From Corallium rubrum (taxonomy: Eukaryota > Cnidaria > Anthozoa > Scleralcyonacea > Coralliidae), in NCBI GenBank assembly GCA_964035015.1, contig OZ035997.1:18259866-18323865 (forward strand): 64,000 nucleotides of DNA, in the 5' to 3' direction. Positions 1 through 12,900 of this stretch are shown piece after piece. Each line of letters starts with the position of its first letter. Within the stretch, counting starts at the first letter, position 1. The position numbers and the translations under genes are program-made. The notes beneath the pieces were generated by a model that was not told the origin of the DNA, ran no database searches, and saw nothing but the letters and a program-made list of their open reading frames with translations.

Positions 1-740
1 TTAAGTATTTGTAATTTATGGAGTAAAATATTATGGTCAATACGATCGAAGGCTTTGGAAAAATCAATCATACAGCATCTGATAGTTGAGCCAGGGTTTT
101 CCAGTGCTGCCAACCAGTGGTGGATCAGATGGATAAGAGCGTGTGTAGTAGAGCAATTCTTGATATTTCCAAACTGAAGAGGGTCGATTGATGATTTAAT
201 GTGTTCAAAAAGCCATCGAAAGACAAAACTCTCTAGTAGCTTGCTGAGCACAGGTGTGAGAGAGATAGGTCTGAGATCACTATCAACAGATTTAGGGTTT
301 GATATCTTCGGTAGAGGGAGAACATCAGCAGATTTCCATAGTGTTGGGACGCGGCTTTGTGCAATGCTAGCATTAAAGATGGAGCATATAGGACCAGCGA
401 GCACTGGTGCAGATGACTTCAATACCCAGTTAGGAATGTCATCAGGACCAGTGGCTTTCTGAAGACTAATCTTTTTCAGTTCAATTTCAACTTGTTGGGG
501 TGATATTATATATTCGTCAGGAACAGAAGTGATGGGAAGCTTACTGAATTGAAGTGGAGGTAAGCTGTTTGAGACATTGCAAAAGGATTCTGCAATCAGT
601 TCAGTAAGTTCGGGACCTCTTATGAATTGACCATCGTGGAAGATGCTTGAGAGAGGTTCTGGTTTAGATAGGCCGGAGATAGACTTTATGTTGTTCCACC
701 ATTTTTTCGGGTTTGTTTCTTGGGTATTAAGAATTTTTTT
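1..740 (-). mobile_element. LINE reverse transcriptase fragment, open and running off the window
   Basis: Read on the minus strand, one frame stays open without a stop from about 740 to base 1, roughly 245 codons. It carries landmarks of a non-LTR retrotransposon reverse transcriptase in order: a KATGPDDIPNWVLK block, a LRPISLTPVLSKLLES block and a MIDFSKAFDRIDHNILLHKL block, which is the first catalytic Asp motif. This is the fingers and early palm of a CR1/jockey-like enzyme; the clade is inferred. The 5' end abuts a long (CTT)n tract in the same orientation, so the copy is 5'-truncated there. It lies in sense orientation in an intron of the alpha2delta/CACHD1-like gene. The catalytic YADD part would lie beyond the window, so intactness cannot be judged. 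Confidence 0.85.
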
Positions 741-753
741 TTCATAAAAGGAC

Positions 754-754
754 T

Positions 755-785
<31 letters not shown>

Positions 786-916
786 AAGAAGAAGAAGAAG
801 AAGAAGAAGAAGAAGAAGAAGAAGAAGAAGAAGAAGAAGAAGAAGAAGAAGAAGAAGAAGAAGAAGAAGAAGAAGAAGAAGAAGAAGAAGAAGAAGAAGA
901 AGAAGAAGAAGAAGAG
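754..916. repeat. (AAG)n microsatellite
   Basis: About 54 uninterrupted AAG units. They separate the truncated LINE from the last visible exon of the alpha2delta/CACHD1-like gene, whose splice donor is only about 20 bp away. The poly-Lys and poly-Phe reading frames across it are repeat artefacts. Confidence 0.97.
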
Positions 917-937
917 AAATAGTTTATTATGTCTTAC

Positions 938-3900
938 CATAGTCTCTGTGTAGGATCATACGTTTTATCTATTACAGTGCCAGGTTTGATTGATATGATC
1001 CCATTTATAGTTGCATAAGTTAAATACGATGTATAATCCTTGTAGTAAGTAAGAGACGTCTTCTCTTCATTCCAAATATTTTCAGCCTTTATTCCTGCCA
1101 ACGTAAGTTCCCGAATTCCATGTTTAAATTTGGGTTCTGGATTTGATATACCAGTCTTTGTATATTCCTTGAACGCGTCAACGGTCGCTTCAGTTTCTTG
1201 TAAAGTAGCATAGTCGTAAGGCTTTTCAAAGCACTGAGCAGAAAACTTCACGACAGCTCGATCTAGATTAAATATGATAAGCTCAGAACAATCAAACTTA
1301 GTTTTACTAACTTTCTAGCAGTTTGAATTGACGTGAAATATATTAAAGTCAGTTTGGCCGCAGACATGGGATGGCCTGACATAAACCAGAATTGAAAGCC
1401 AAACTCCAACAAGCTATATATAGCCAGGCAAGTTGGTTGGCTTTTTAGCACCAGGGGCGAGTATTTATAAGGGTCTGCTCGCAGGTTGGATTTTTAGATG
1501 CCTTTGGATTTGATGACAATATTTTGAAAAAGCTGCTAAAGGAGTGGAGGGGTCCTCTTGAGTCATCGTTTTTAGCCGAAACCCTAGAATACTGCAAAGC
1601 ACGTCATGAATCGTGCAAATGGCAACGCCCTCCGTGGCTCAGTGGTCAGAGCATTGCACTAGAATCGCAAGGTCGTGGGTTCAATTCCTGCCGGAAGGCC
1701 TGTGTAGTTACATTTTTCGCAACTGGTCCCGGTTTGGTCTTAAAATGCATATATTCTACACTCGAATTTTCCTTCACCTAAAATTATAAGACCCCGTTTA
1801 CACTAGAGCAAAAGTATCTGGATTCGCATTATTCCCATTAGGATAAAAAACAATGTGAATCCGGATACTTTTGCTCTAGTGTAAACGGGGCCTAAGTCGT
1901 GGCAGTCATCCTAACCATCAATAAATTTAAATATCAAATAATAAGTTAACGTCCCGCTGCTTCACGTGTTCCTGTATTTCCGCTTTCCAACGGACTTACA
2001 AACTTTAAACTATCAGATTTGAAACTGCTGCATGTCTGCGTTGCTTCGTCGTATTTGATTTTAGTACTAGTTGATTATAGCGATTTTAATACGGTTTCTT
2101 TATCAACAAACTTATTAATTTAACAAACTTAACTAATTTATTAACAAAAATTCGATTTAGCAATTTACTTTTCTTTTTGATAAAAAATATACAGATAAAC
2201 TCGTTTTACTAACAAACACCCTTCACTAATAAACGTTGATAAAGGTATAAACCCACTGACATGATACTGATTTCCTTATCTGGTAGTTAGTAATGTTGCA
2301 AAGTTTCATTTCAAAATCCGTTGAAGAAAAGGTGATATTTTGCGTTAGTCAGGCAGATAGCGTACCAAAATAGGTGAATACTTACGGTAACGTGGGACTA
2401 TTCAATTTTATGGTTGTATTTTGGAGCACCTCCAATAAAGTGGCCGAGCTTGAAAAGAATGAGTCGAGGAAGCTTATGACGCCATAGACTCAATAACAAC
2501 AATGACTGGTCTTTTGTTGACAAGAGCAATGATCTTTTGTTTTTGTTGAGTCTATGGCGTCATAAGTTCTCCTCAACTCAATCTTCTCAAACTCGGCCAC
2601 TTTAATGGCGGCGCGCTCCAAAATACAAACTTCGCATGTAAAATACAACTTTGTTTTGGAGAATTTCGAAATGAAACTTTGCACAATTACCAACTACCAT
2701 AATATCTTTAGGATTATGCAGCAATATTACCAACAATATTTTTATAAGAGAACCACTTTAAAGTAAATTTGTGTTATGTGAATAGAATAAATATGGACCT
2801 CCGGCTATAAAGTTATATATCGTAGTCGTAACCACTGTTAAGGCCCGATCAAACGAGGATGAGAGCTAGTTGATGAGAGTCGATGAGAGTTGCAACTCTC
2901 GGTCGCGTTTGCCCACCAACTCTCATCGACTCTCATGCACTCTTATCAACTCTCATCAACTTTGAGCTGGTTTAAATTTTAATGAGAGTTGATGAGAGTT
3001 TTTGCTCGTTTGACCGGCCATGAGAGTTGGCATAGGAGAGTTGATGAGAGTTTAGCGGTTTGCACTTTGTAAAAACAGGCTCAACAAAAATCTGTCTATT
3101 TATTTGTCCAGTACGAGACTGTAAAAGTACGAACTTCGTTTACCTCGAAATTCGTTCCTAGCCTCCCTGCTACGCGCGGTAAATCCTACAACTCTCGTCA
3201 ACTCTCATGGTCAACTCTCGTCAACTCTCATAATCAACTCTCATCCCCGTTTGACCGGGGCATGAAAGTTGAGAAAACTCTCAGACAAGCTCTCGCTTGC
3301 CAACTCTCATCAACGCTCATCCTCGTTTGACCGGGGCTGTAAAATAAAACTAAAGAGTTCAGTTGTAGTGAAGCTTATCACTATGGCGGAAAACATTAGA
3401 ATGGGAAGTTAGAGGTCAAAAAATCTTTATCAGTTTTGTGATCTGTGAATAGAGGGGTGCCTGCTTTCAATCAAATCAAATGTTGTGGTTAAAAGCATTT
3501 TACGCATAATCCAATGTCTAGCCCCTATCTCTAAGGCCTAACCTAACATTAGCCAGAACCCTAAACTCTAGTATACCCCGCAGGTTTACTATATGCCTTA
3601 AAATGATGCACTTACATGCAAATATTTAAAAGTCACTGATCATTGTAGCAGATAGGAAACTTACGAAACCGGAAACGATGTTTGCACAACTTGCTGGCTA
3701 ATGCACTTAACAGGTAGTCCCACATGGGTAAAGTCAGACACTACTGAACTTAACTATATTACACTCTTGTTTAATTTCAGAAATAGATCGTTTTCATCTG
3801 ACGTCACGGCGGCCATATTGGTGTACCAAAACAATGAAATGGCGGCCATATTGGTGTACGGCATGGGAATTAGCTCTTTCTTATTCAAATATTTCGTATT

Positions 3901-6900
3901 GTTTCACCACCCCAATGGGGCCACCGACCACGTGAGTGAAAACGATCTACAGGGTGTATCAAAAAAAAGGCTACCCTTAGAAAATATAATTAACATTCTT
4001 TTCAAATAACCTATTGTATATTGACAGCACTGGACACCTCTGAAGTCACGGATGCGTAAAAACAAATGGTTTTATACACCTGGGAAATTAAGATAACTTG
4101 AAGTGTATGCTCCTTCATACGTTTAGAAGTTATCGTAATTTCCCAGGTGTATACGACCATTTGTTTTTTACGCATCCGTGACTTCAGAGGTGTCCAGGGC
4201 TGTCAATATACAATAGGTTATTTGAAAAGAATGTTAATTATATTTTCTAAGGGTAGCCTTTTTTTTGATGCACCCTGTATAGCTGATCCTGGCCATGTGG
4301 GACGACGCGTTAAGTGCTTAGCCTCTTATAAGTGTAAATTACCATAGCAAGTTGTGCAAATATCGTTTCCGGCTTCGCAAATTTCCTATCCAGTTCCCCT
4401 TCCATTATCTATGATTGTAGGTTTGAGTAAAAGAAAAGTATTTCCTCAAAAGCAGAGAAAGAATAGCTAACAATGAATAGCAGACAATATACCTACTGTT
4501 CCTCTTCTACCGTAATGAGAACATTCTTTGAATTCTTTCTTCTGTTTTAAATCAATTTCCCGATGATATACAAAAGAACCTAAATTTGAAACTGTCATAC
4601 AAAAATACAAAGTTAAAAAGCAACGGCGTCTTATTCTGGAAGGCTTATTTTTTTGAGAAGATTATTGTTGTTGGAAGTTTATTATATACTACAAGTCTAC
4701 TGCGACAGTATTATTATTTACAACAACTTATCACAAATATCTTACACGGAGTTTCAAGTTTGTTACAGTTCTCAGGTTTGTTACATTTTACTTATTTACT
4801 TGCAAAATGTTTTATGTGATAACTCAATTCCGTTACCTTGAGAAATAGTTTCTACTCTGGTTTCTTTTCCATTTTCTCCCAAGACAATACACACGGACAG
4901 ATTTGTTCCTTCCACAGGTTTCCAGTAGTAAGTGGAGTTTACATCCAGTTCACGGACTCCAGAATCTAGTGCACTTCCGAGTGGAAAATATCGTTTGCTA
5001 AAAAACGTCGAATGTCCTTTATCACCCCTAAAATTTAAATGCGAACAAGTGAGATATTATTTTTCACCCAGCATATATGTACCGCGCAACCGGTACAGAC
5101 ATTTTTTGCCCAGACATTTTTGTAAAAACAAAGGGAGTTTTTATTACTATAGTCATGCATCTGGATGCCAATTTTATGTGGTGTTTTTGTTAAAATAAAT
5201 CCAAGTAGCAATGATTGAAAAATCATATTCTTATATCAAAAGTGAGTGATACATCCACGTGGTTTAAGAAAATAATTTGTAACTTTTGTTGAAAATACTT
5301 TCTCTTTTTTTGGTCTTGAACAAATTAGAAAATCCACCTTGACGAGAAGTTCGCGAGAAGTGGGGGAACGACACCCCCCCCCCCCCCCCCAGTCCCCTCC
5401 ACTGATCTCTATATAACTTATAGAGATCAGTTATACACTGTACTTCCTTTTAGCGGAAGACGAGAATAAAGCCTCACACTCAGGTTTGGCCGTCAGTGGC
5501 TTCAAACTGTTTACTGCTGACCATAAAGAATGAGCAATCCAGGTATATAGAGATCAGTGATTGAATCTTTTCAGGCTGACTTGATTATGGATCTTCTCAT
5601 TACACGAGGGTTTAGTTACGTACTGTAGCATAAAAAGTCGTTTTCAGTACTTTATGTTACATACAATAATTCTTAACTTACCTAATCATTGATTGTAAAA
5701 TAGAGTGTTTAAATTCAGATGATTGTTCCAAAGCAGTGATATGTAATATAACTGGATCATCGCGAGCTGCTTGAAGAGTAGGCATGAATGGATGAATCAC
5801 GGTATCTCCAGTACCACGATCTATGAGAAACGCATAGGAACACTGTCCTTTGGAAAAAAAGAAGACATCTGAAACGAGGTCCGAGAATACAACGTCTGTT
5901 CCTGCAACTCCAATAACTTTTTGTTGATAAAAACAAGGAATAAAAATAGTCACCATTTGCCCTAAAATTAAGAATAAAAACACAGACAAGAAAAAATATT
6001 GGTAAAATTGTAGCTATGATGTTCCGGGCGGAAAACGTAATCGAAGTATGAAAATAAGAGCCCAGCAATTCTTTAATGTAGTGCCATAATGAAACATGGT
6101 TGATTTTGTGTTTCATTGTGGCACTAAAAACATCAATATTCGTTTTACAGGGGTTGATCTGCGGCTCCATACAGCAGTTTTCCACACTTCTCTCTCTCAT
6201 GCGCATCCTCCCTTTTTACACCACACCCTCTCGTGTCCCTCTCTACAACCAGCACCATGTCGTCCATGTCGGCAACATTTCTACATTCTCCAAATGCACC
6301 CCCCACTTCCCAAATCCATGTTTTCACACCTTGCACATAAACCCTGCACACCTGAGCATCTCTTGTGGACCCGTCCGCTGCACTCCGTACATCGAATCGA
6401 CTTACTCCCAACACCTTTCCCACATGCAGTGCATGACCAGTTCCCTGTCCTTTCAACATCACCATAATTCTTCCCAGACACCATCACCTTAGTTTTTCCA
6501 ATATTCACCTTCAACCCTTTTGCCTCCAATGCACTCCTTCCACTTCAACATATTTACCCTCAGTTCCTCCATGCTCTCAGCCATCAAAGCCAAATCATCC
6601 GCATACAACAGCTCCCATGGCAGCCCCTCTCTGACCTCTTGCGTCAGTGCCTCCATCACAATCACGAACAATAATGGGCTCAGGACTGACCTCTGATGTA
6701 CTCCAACCTTCACCTCAAACTCTTCACTGTTTCCATGCTTGGTTTTCACCATTGTCCTTGCTATCTTATACTAGACGGCCGGCCAACCTCGATAAAGGTG
6801 TCTCAAAAACAACGCTGATGGCATTTTTTGTTACAAGCAGGTAACCATGCCAGGTAGTATCGGATAGCGTATATTTTGAAGGTGAGGGGGTTTACCAGTC

Positions 6901-9900
6901 GTAATTTGAAATTTATATACTAACATTTGGGGTTTTTTAAAGACACACTGGGATGGATGGGATTTCTTTGGAGTGATGCAAACTATACGTAGGTGTTTTA
7001 TTTTGAAAGACTCGCTTCAGAGCGTTATCCAATCAGCGTGCCTCCAGTTCTGGTTAACCTAATTCGCATAACTCACAATCATAAACAAACAAGAAATATG
7101 GCATGAATACACCTAAATATAACACTTCGAAGAAAAGCCACAACAACGTAAGCTTGCTAAGAATCAGAAATTTATTTGATCTGGTAGATACAGAGAAGTC
7201 TCATATTCGCAATGTACTTCGTTTTATTTTGGTAATTTGCCGATACTGCCATGTACTTAATGTTAAAGCTGAGCTTTTGTACTATGTAGTACAGTGTTGC
7301 TCATGATATCTTCAGCACTTTAACTCACCGGATCAACAGTGCTATCTTGTGATACACGGATGGTAACCGACCTAGTCATTTTGATTAACGTCTAAGCTAC
7401 ATTTCTATGGTGGTTACCTGTTTGTAACAAAAAGTTGGCTGCTTGTTGTGGCTGTTCTTCGAAGTGTTATATAGGTGAATACCGTTATATATAGGTGAAT
7501 TTGCGCCATGTTTCTTGTTTGTTTATGATTGTGAGTTATGCGAATTAGGATAATCAGAACCTCAACCACGCTGATTGGATAGCATTCTGAATTTAGCCAA
7601 TCAAAATAAAACACAAACGTATTAGGCAGCACTTTACAGATATCCCATTCATCACAATGTGCTTCAAAAATCTCCAAATTTTAGAATGTAAATCAATAAT
7701 TACGACTGGTAACCCCCCTTACCTTCAAAGTATACACTCTCCAATATGATTTATCATGGTTACCTTCTTGTAACAAAAAATGCCATCAAAAGTAATATTT
7801 TGAAGCCTTGGCCGGTCGACTACTAATCGTGTTTCCAGTAAATGCAGAAAACCAAATTTGCATAAAATCTGTCACTTACCACAAACACAATTTCTCTAGA
7901 TACGCAAGCGCTACAAGTATAAATCTTTCAGTCAATAATCCAGAGCACCACTAGAGCTGTGCAATGAACTAAAATGAAGCTCATGAGAGCTTCGAAACTT
8001 TTCATGAAGAAAATACGTAATTCCTCATGATTTAGACTGTTGAACCACCATAAATACACCACCACAATTTTTTGTTTAAACAGAAAATTATTCATCGTTT
8101 CTTCAAATACATCATCACTATTTTTAGTTTGAATAAAAAGTCTTCATTGTTTTTTTTAATAAGTACACTATCACAATATTAGTTTGAATAGGAATTTCCC
8201 AAGTTATTGTTTCTTTAAATTATTATACCATGCACCCGAAATTTTAGTTTGCATAGAAAATTTCATCATGTAATTTCTTACGTACCACAACGAAAGTAGC
8301 CTGTCTGGAATTATAAAGCGATATATACATACCTAAACCAAGAGCATCATAATAAGGAACAGAAATATAATGTGATGGTTGAACAGTTGTTTTTGCAAAG
8401 AAGTCGTAGAAAGTGGAAAAAACGTGTCTTAGTTGGTCGAGATGTTCTAGGCTAATGGCTGTAAATCTTCCCTATATTGTCAAAAAAAAAAAGAAAAAAA
8501 AGGAAAACATACTTTAATTTTTAGCAACTTATATCTCAACCACTGTAAACTTAACAAAATCAGAATTAACGCGTTTGTGTCCCTATTAGTCTTTAGAAGT
8601 ATATTCTTGGCTGCTCCCAACTTGAAAGGGGGGAGCTAATTATATTGCTAGTTTACCTTACCCTTAAAGTTTTATCTTTATTCATTCTCTTCATTTCATA
8701 ATGGCATGTGGAATTTTTGCATGGGAGGCCCCAATTACGCATGGAGAGCATTGCCATGACATAACAGGGTATCACGTGGTGCAAATTATCCAATCAGAAC
8801 TCACAAAGTACATCAATGTTGGCAAATTGAATATTAATAGCGTTTAGTAAGAAAGTTGCGCGCTGATTAGTCGAGTTACTTCGGATTAATTTTCAATTAA
8901 CACCTTCGTTTCTGCTCCCTATGGGACACTGGAATAATATTTCCAATTAAAGTTACAGAATACCCTAAAACGGTAATTTATCAGAAAACGGTGTTTTGAT
9001 ATACTGTGTAAAGGTTACCAATAGATCTATCAGTTGCAAGAATTTGAATTTGAAATATTAAAAATTGAGCGAGTTATTGTGTTAAAACGGTTACGAATAA
9101 ATTATCCAGCTATTATGCCAGCTAATTTGCATCAAATTACGAACTTATAAACAAGGGATTAGGGCTATTTTCAGAGTATAGAAAAGTTTTCAGAGTACTA
9201 CAAAAGGTGTTTGCGAGTTTTATTTATGTAAAAACTAACTGAGTAACTCAGTTAGTTTTTACATTTACAGGCCTTCACTTGTCAATTGCTTCTTCCACAA
9301 CAAGGGCAAAAAATAAAATATCCTAGCTGCTAAACCCCTACAGTAATAAAAAAAATGCGAACAATTGAGAGCTTTTTTGTAAAACCAAAGACCTACTTAA
9401 ACCTACTGTAATTTTAAAAGATACTGTAATTTTAAACTCATTAGTATACTCTGGAACAATATTGTATTTTTTATTTATTATATGACCTTCACATACTTAA
9501 CCACAAAACAAACTCCGAAAAGTAGCATCTTGTAAAAACTCAAGATTTGAGGAAATAAACAAGACGAGACAGTAGTCGAGGTAATACTTCGAATCTATTA
9601 CAGAATCATTGTCAAACTTAACTATTTACAAGCAAGCTGTCGCCTTATATATATGTCGCTTTGAGGCCAGAGTTTAGTTCAGGTCGGTTAAACTTTATAT
9701 GTATAGATTCTAATAATAGTAGCAAGTTAGGATTGTTATTTTTACAAGAATATAGTATTTTAAAATTTCTAAGCATGAGATTATAAAAAAAGACAGAAGA
9801 GTTAGAAGAAGGAGCGGGAGAGTCATTGAGATTATCAAAGAGGTTGCTCAGGTCAGAGAGATGTTTGATTTGATCACAATTCACGAAATGGTTGGCCACT

Positions 9901-12900
9901 GCGCTATCTTTAAAATCCGCAGAATGTTCGCAAAGTCGTTTAGCCAAGCAACGTTCCGTTTTACCTATGTAGCGTTGGCCGCAACCCCGTTGTTTCGTGA
10001 GAGATCTGGAATTTTATCCTTGTTCGAAATAAGGATAAAATTCCTGATCTCTCACGAAACAACGTTGTTTACGAGATAACACGTGAACTCGTGTGTGTTT
10101 CTGACACTTTCAATTGATGGATATCATCCTCATGACATGCATGTGTTGGCATATATAAGGCGACAGCTTGCTTGTAAATAGTTAGGTCTGACAATGATTC
10201 TGTAATAGATTCGAAATATTACCTCGATTACTGTCTCGTCTTGTTTATTTCCTCAAATCTTGAGTTTTTACAAGATGCTACTTTTCGGAGTTTGTTTGTT
10301 TTATATTCCTTAAAGTTGTCGGCTGGAAAAGGTTTCAGGTATAATACTTAACTACATTTGGTGCAAATTCGAGACTAATCGGAGGAAAATTGCGCGGGCG
10401 GTAACAAATTTCGTGAAATGCTTTAATTACTACGGTGTTCTGTAACCTAAAAAAACTGAAATGAATCCAGTACAAACAAAGACGACAAAACCAAACCAAA
10501 GTTCGAACACAAACTTAAAAAATATTTTGATACGTTTTGGACTTTCGACTTATCAGTGCGGCCACTAAGGCGTCTAAAAACGTTTGGGCACCGCTTGCAA
10601 TTGCTCTCGCTATACGTACCTTGTTTTTTTCTGTAATCAGCTGACATGGTGTTTAATCTTTTTTTCTCGGTTCGCCGAAATAAAATCGTTTGGTGTTAGA
10701 CAAAGCAATAAAGTTGACTCACAATAACAACGGTCGTGAAAGTGTTAAATTGATAGTTACTACCCTTTTGAAGTATCATGGGGCATTACCTTAGTTCCTT
10801 CTGCTTCCGTATCCTCCGCGATTCTTTTCAAGAGAGAAAAGTCATGTTCACCTATGCCATATGCAAATATTACAGCATTTTTAGAAGTAACCGATTTCAA
10901 GGATTGCTTTTCTTGTTCAAGAACTCGGAGTATGGAATCTTCTCTGTCGGTTGGTTTACCATCGGTTAAGAACAGTACTACTTTCTTTGTCTTATTTGAC
11001 GCACTTTTGGCCACATCACTTTTTAATAAATCAAACGCTTTTTTAAACGCTTCTCCATAAAAAGTTTTACCTATATAAAGTGGAAAAATTAAAGATAAAT
11101 GTGGCTGTGTAGTAAAAATAAAATATTAATATTGTCTTATTTTAGGGGTAAAAGGCATATGAAATAAAAAAAGGGTTTGAAGAAAATCTTAAAAGAACTT
11201 TTTGGTCTTATACAGCTGTTGCGTTATCACATTTCATTCTTGAAATATTAATATTTGTTCAAGCCTTTCACTCTGACATGCACCTGACAAGGTCAGGCGG
11301 ACAAGAAAATGCGAAGATTTTAAAGAAGACTATGACATCAAGACATTACGGACTGCCACGAAACACAACTTTCAGTAAGATCTTATTTTATTATTTATAT
11401 AATTTTTACTCTAAACCAATAGGATATCTCCTGAAACAGATTTTTATAACAAATTTATCGCAAGTTAACACACGCTCACATCTTCCTTTCTCAACATATC
11501 TTCACCGACATACTGAAACAATGACTTGACTGAATCCTTCCCGAAGAAGACTGCATGGAAGGTCGACATGCAGCCTTGGTGATATTTCTGAAAAAAGCCA
11601 TTATTGGCAGTGACCGTGCGCATGCACGTTCTATACAAAGACCCCAAACTCAAGTTTTCCAAGAGACACGCGCCCCGCCCGGAGCCCCCTAGAAATGCGC
11701 GCCTTAACTAAAGTTGTAAATTTTCCTTAGAATTCTCTCTGTCAAAACCCGTTTTCTACAGTTGTTAGATTTTATTTCAAAGCATATATACGCATACATG
11801 CACAGTAAGCCATGATTTAATTATTAAACTTTCGGTTGTCCATGACCTTGATTACAAGGAACCGTATCTCTTTTTTCCAACTGCATGTAAAGCTAGATAA
11901 GAGAACTAGAGTACCTCCTGCTGGGACGCCTTTTAGGAATTTTTTTAAGTACTTTATGTTCACAGGAACAGCTGTTGTGAGTTTCCTTGCATAACATCGG
12001 CTTGTTTCATCATTCCCTGGAGGAGTTTCTGTTGAATCACCAAAGAGAACAATTCCAACCTGAGAGATAAATATAGACGTAAACGAATTTGAAACATTTA
12101 ATTTCCAAGAAACTTTCTCGCAGCTCTTAGCTCTCCTCATCCAGCTGACGCATATTCTTTTGTCTTATCGTTAGCTTATTACAACCAGACACCTGGCAAC
12201 GCGAGTGAGCGCGACTATAGGTCATTTGCACGATGACGAACTACATGATTGCTTTGCCAGTATTTTAGGGTTTCGGCTAAAACGGATGACTCAAAGGGAC
12301 CCGTCCAGTCATTTTGCGGCTTTTCGAAAATATGTCTAAGCTAGCTAGAGTAAACCAGATTTCTGATTAGGCTTAGAGTTTACTATGTTATGGTCTAGGT
12401 ATCGAAAAGATTGCTAAAATCTTGAGACTAAAAAATGATTGCTAAAATCTTGAGACTAAAAAAAGATTGCTAAAATCTTGAGACTAAAAAACTATTGCTA
12501 AAATCTTGAGACTAAAAAAAGATTGCTAAAATCTTGAGACTAAAAAAAGATTGCTAAAATCTTGAGTCTAAAAAACGATTGCTAAAATCTTGAGACTAAA
12601 AAATGATTGCTAAAATCTTGAGACTAAAAAAAGATTGCTAAAATCTTGAGACTAAAAAACGATTGCTAAAATCTTGAGACTAACAGAGATTGCTAAAATC
12701 TTGAATAAACCAGATTTCTGATTAGGGTTAGAGTTTACTATGTTATGGTCTAGGTGTCGAAAAGATTGCTAAAATGTCGAGACTCACTGAAACTTGACGG
12801 CAAATTTGGAAAAAACAAATTTGACGACATATTTTGCAAAAGCCACGAATGGACTGGACGGGTCCTTTCGAGTCATCCCTTTTAGGCGAAGTCCTAGAAT

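Noticed and set aside
3701-4347. Open frames of 102 and 66 codons
   Set aside because: They lie on the two mirrored arms of a fold-back element, so each is partly the shadow of the other; no protein-like conservation seen.
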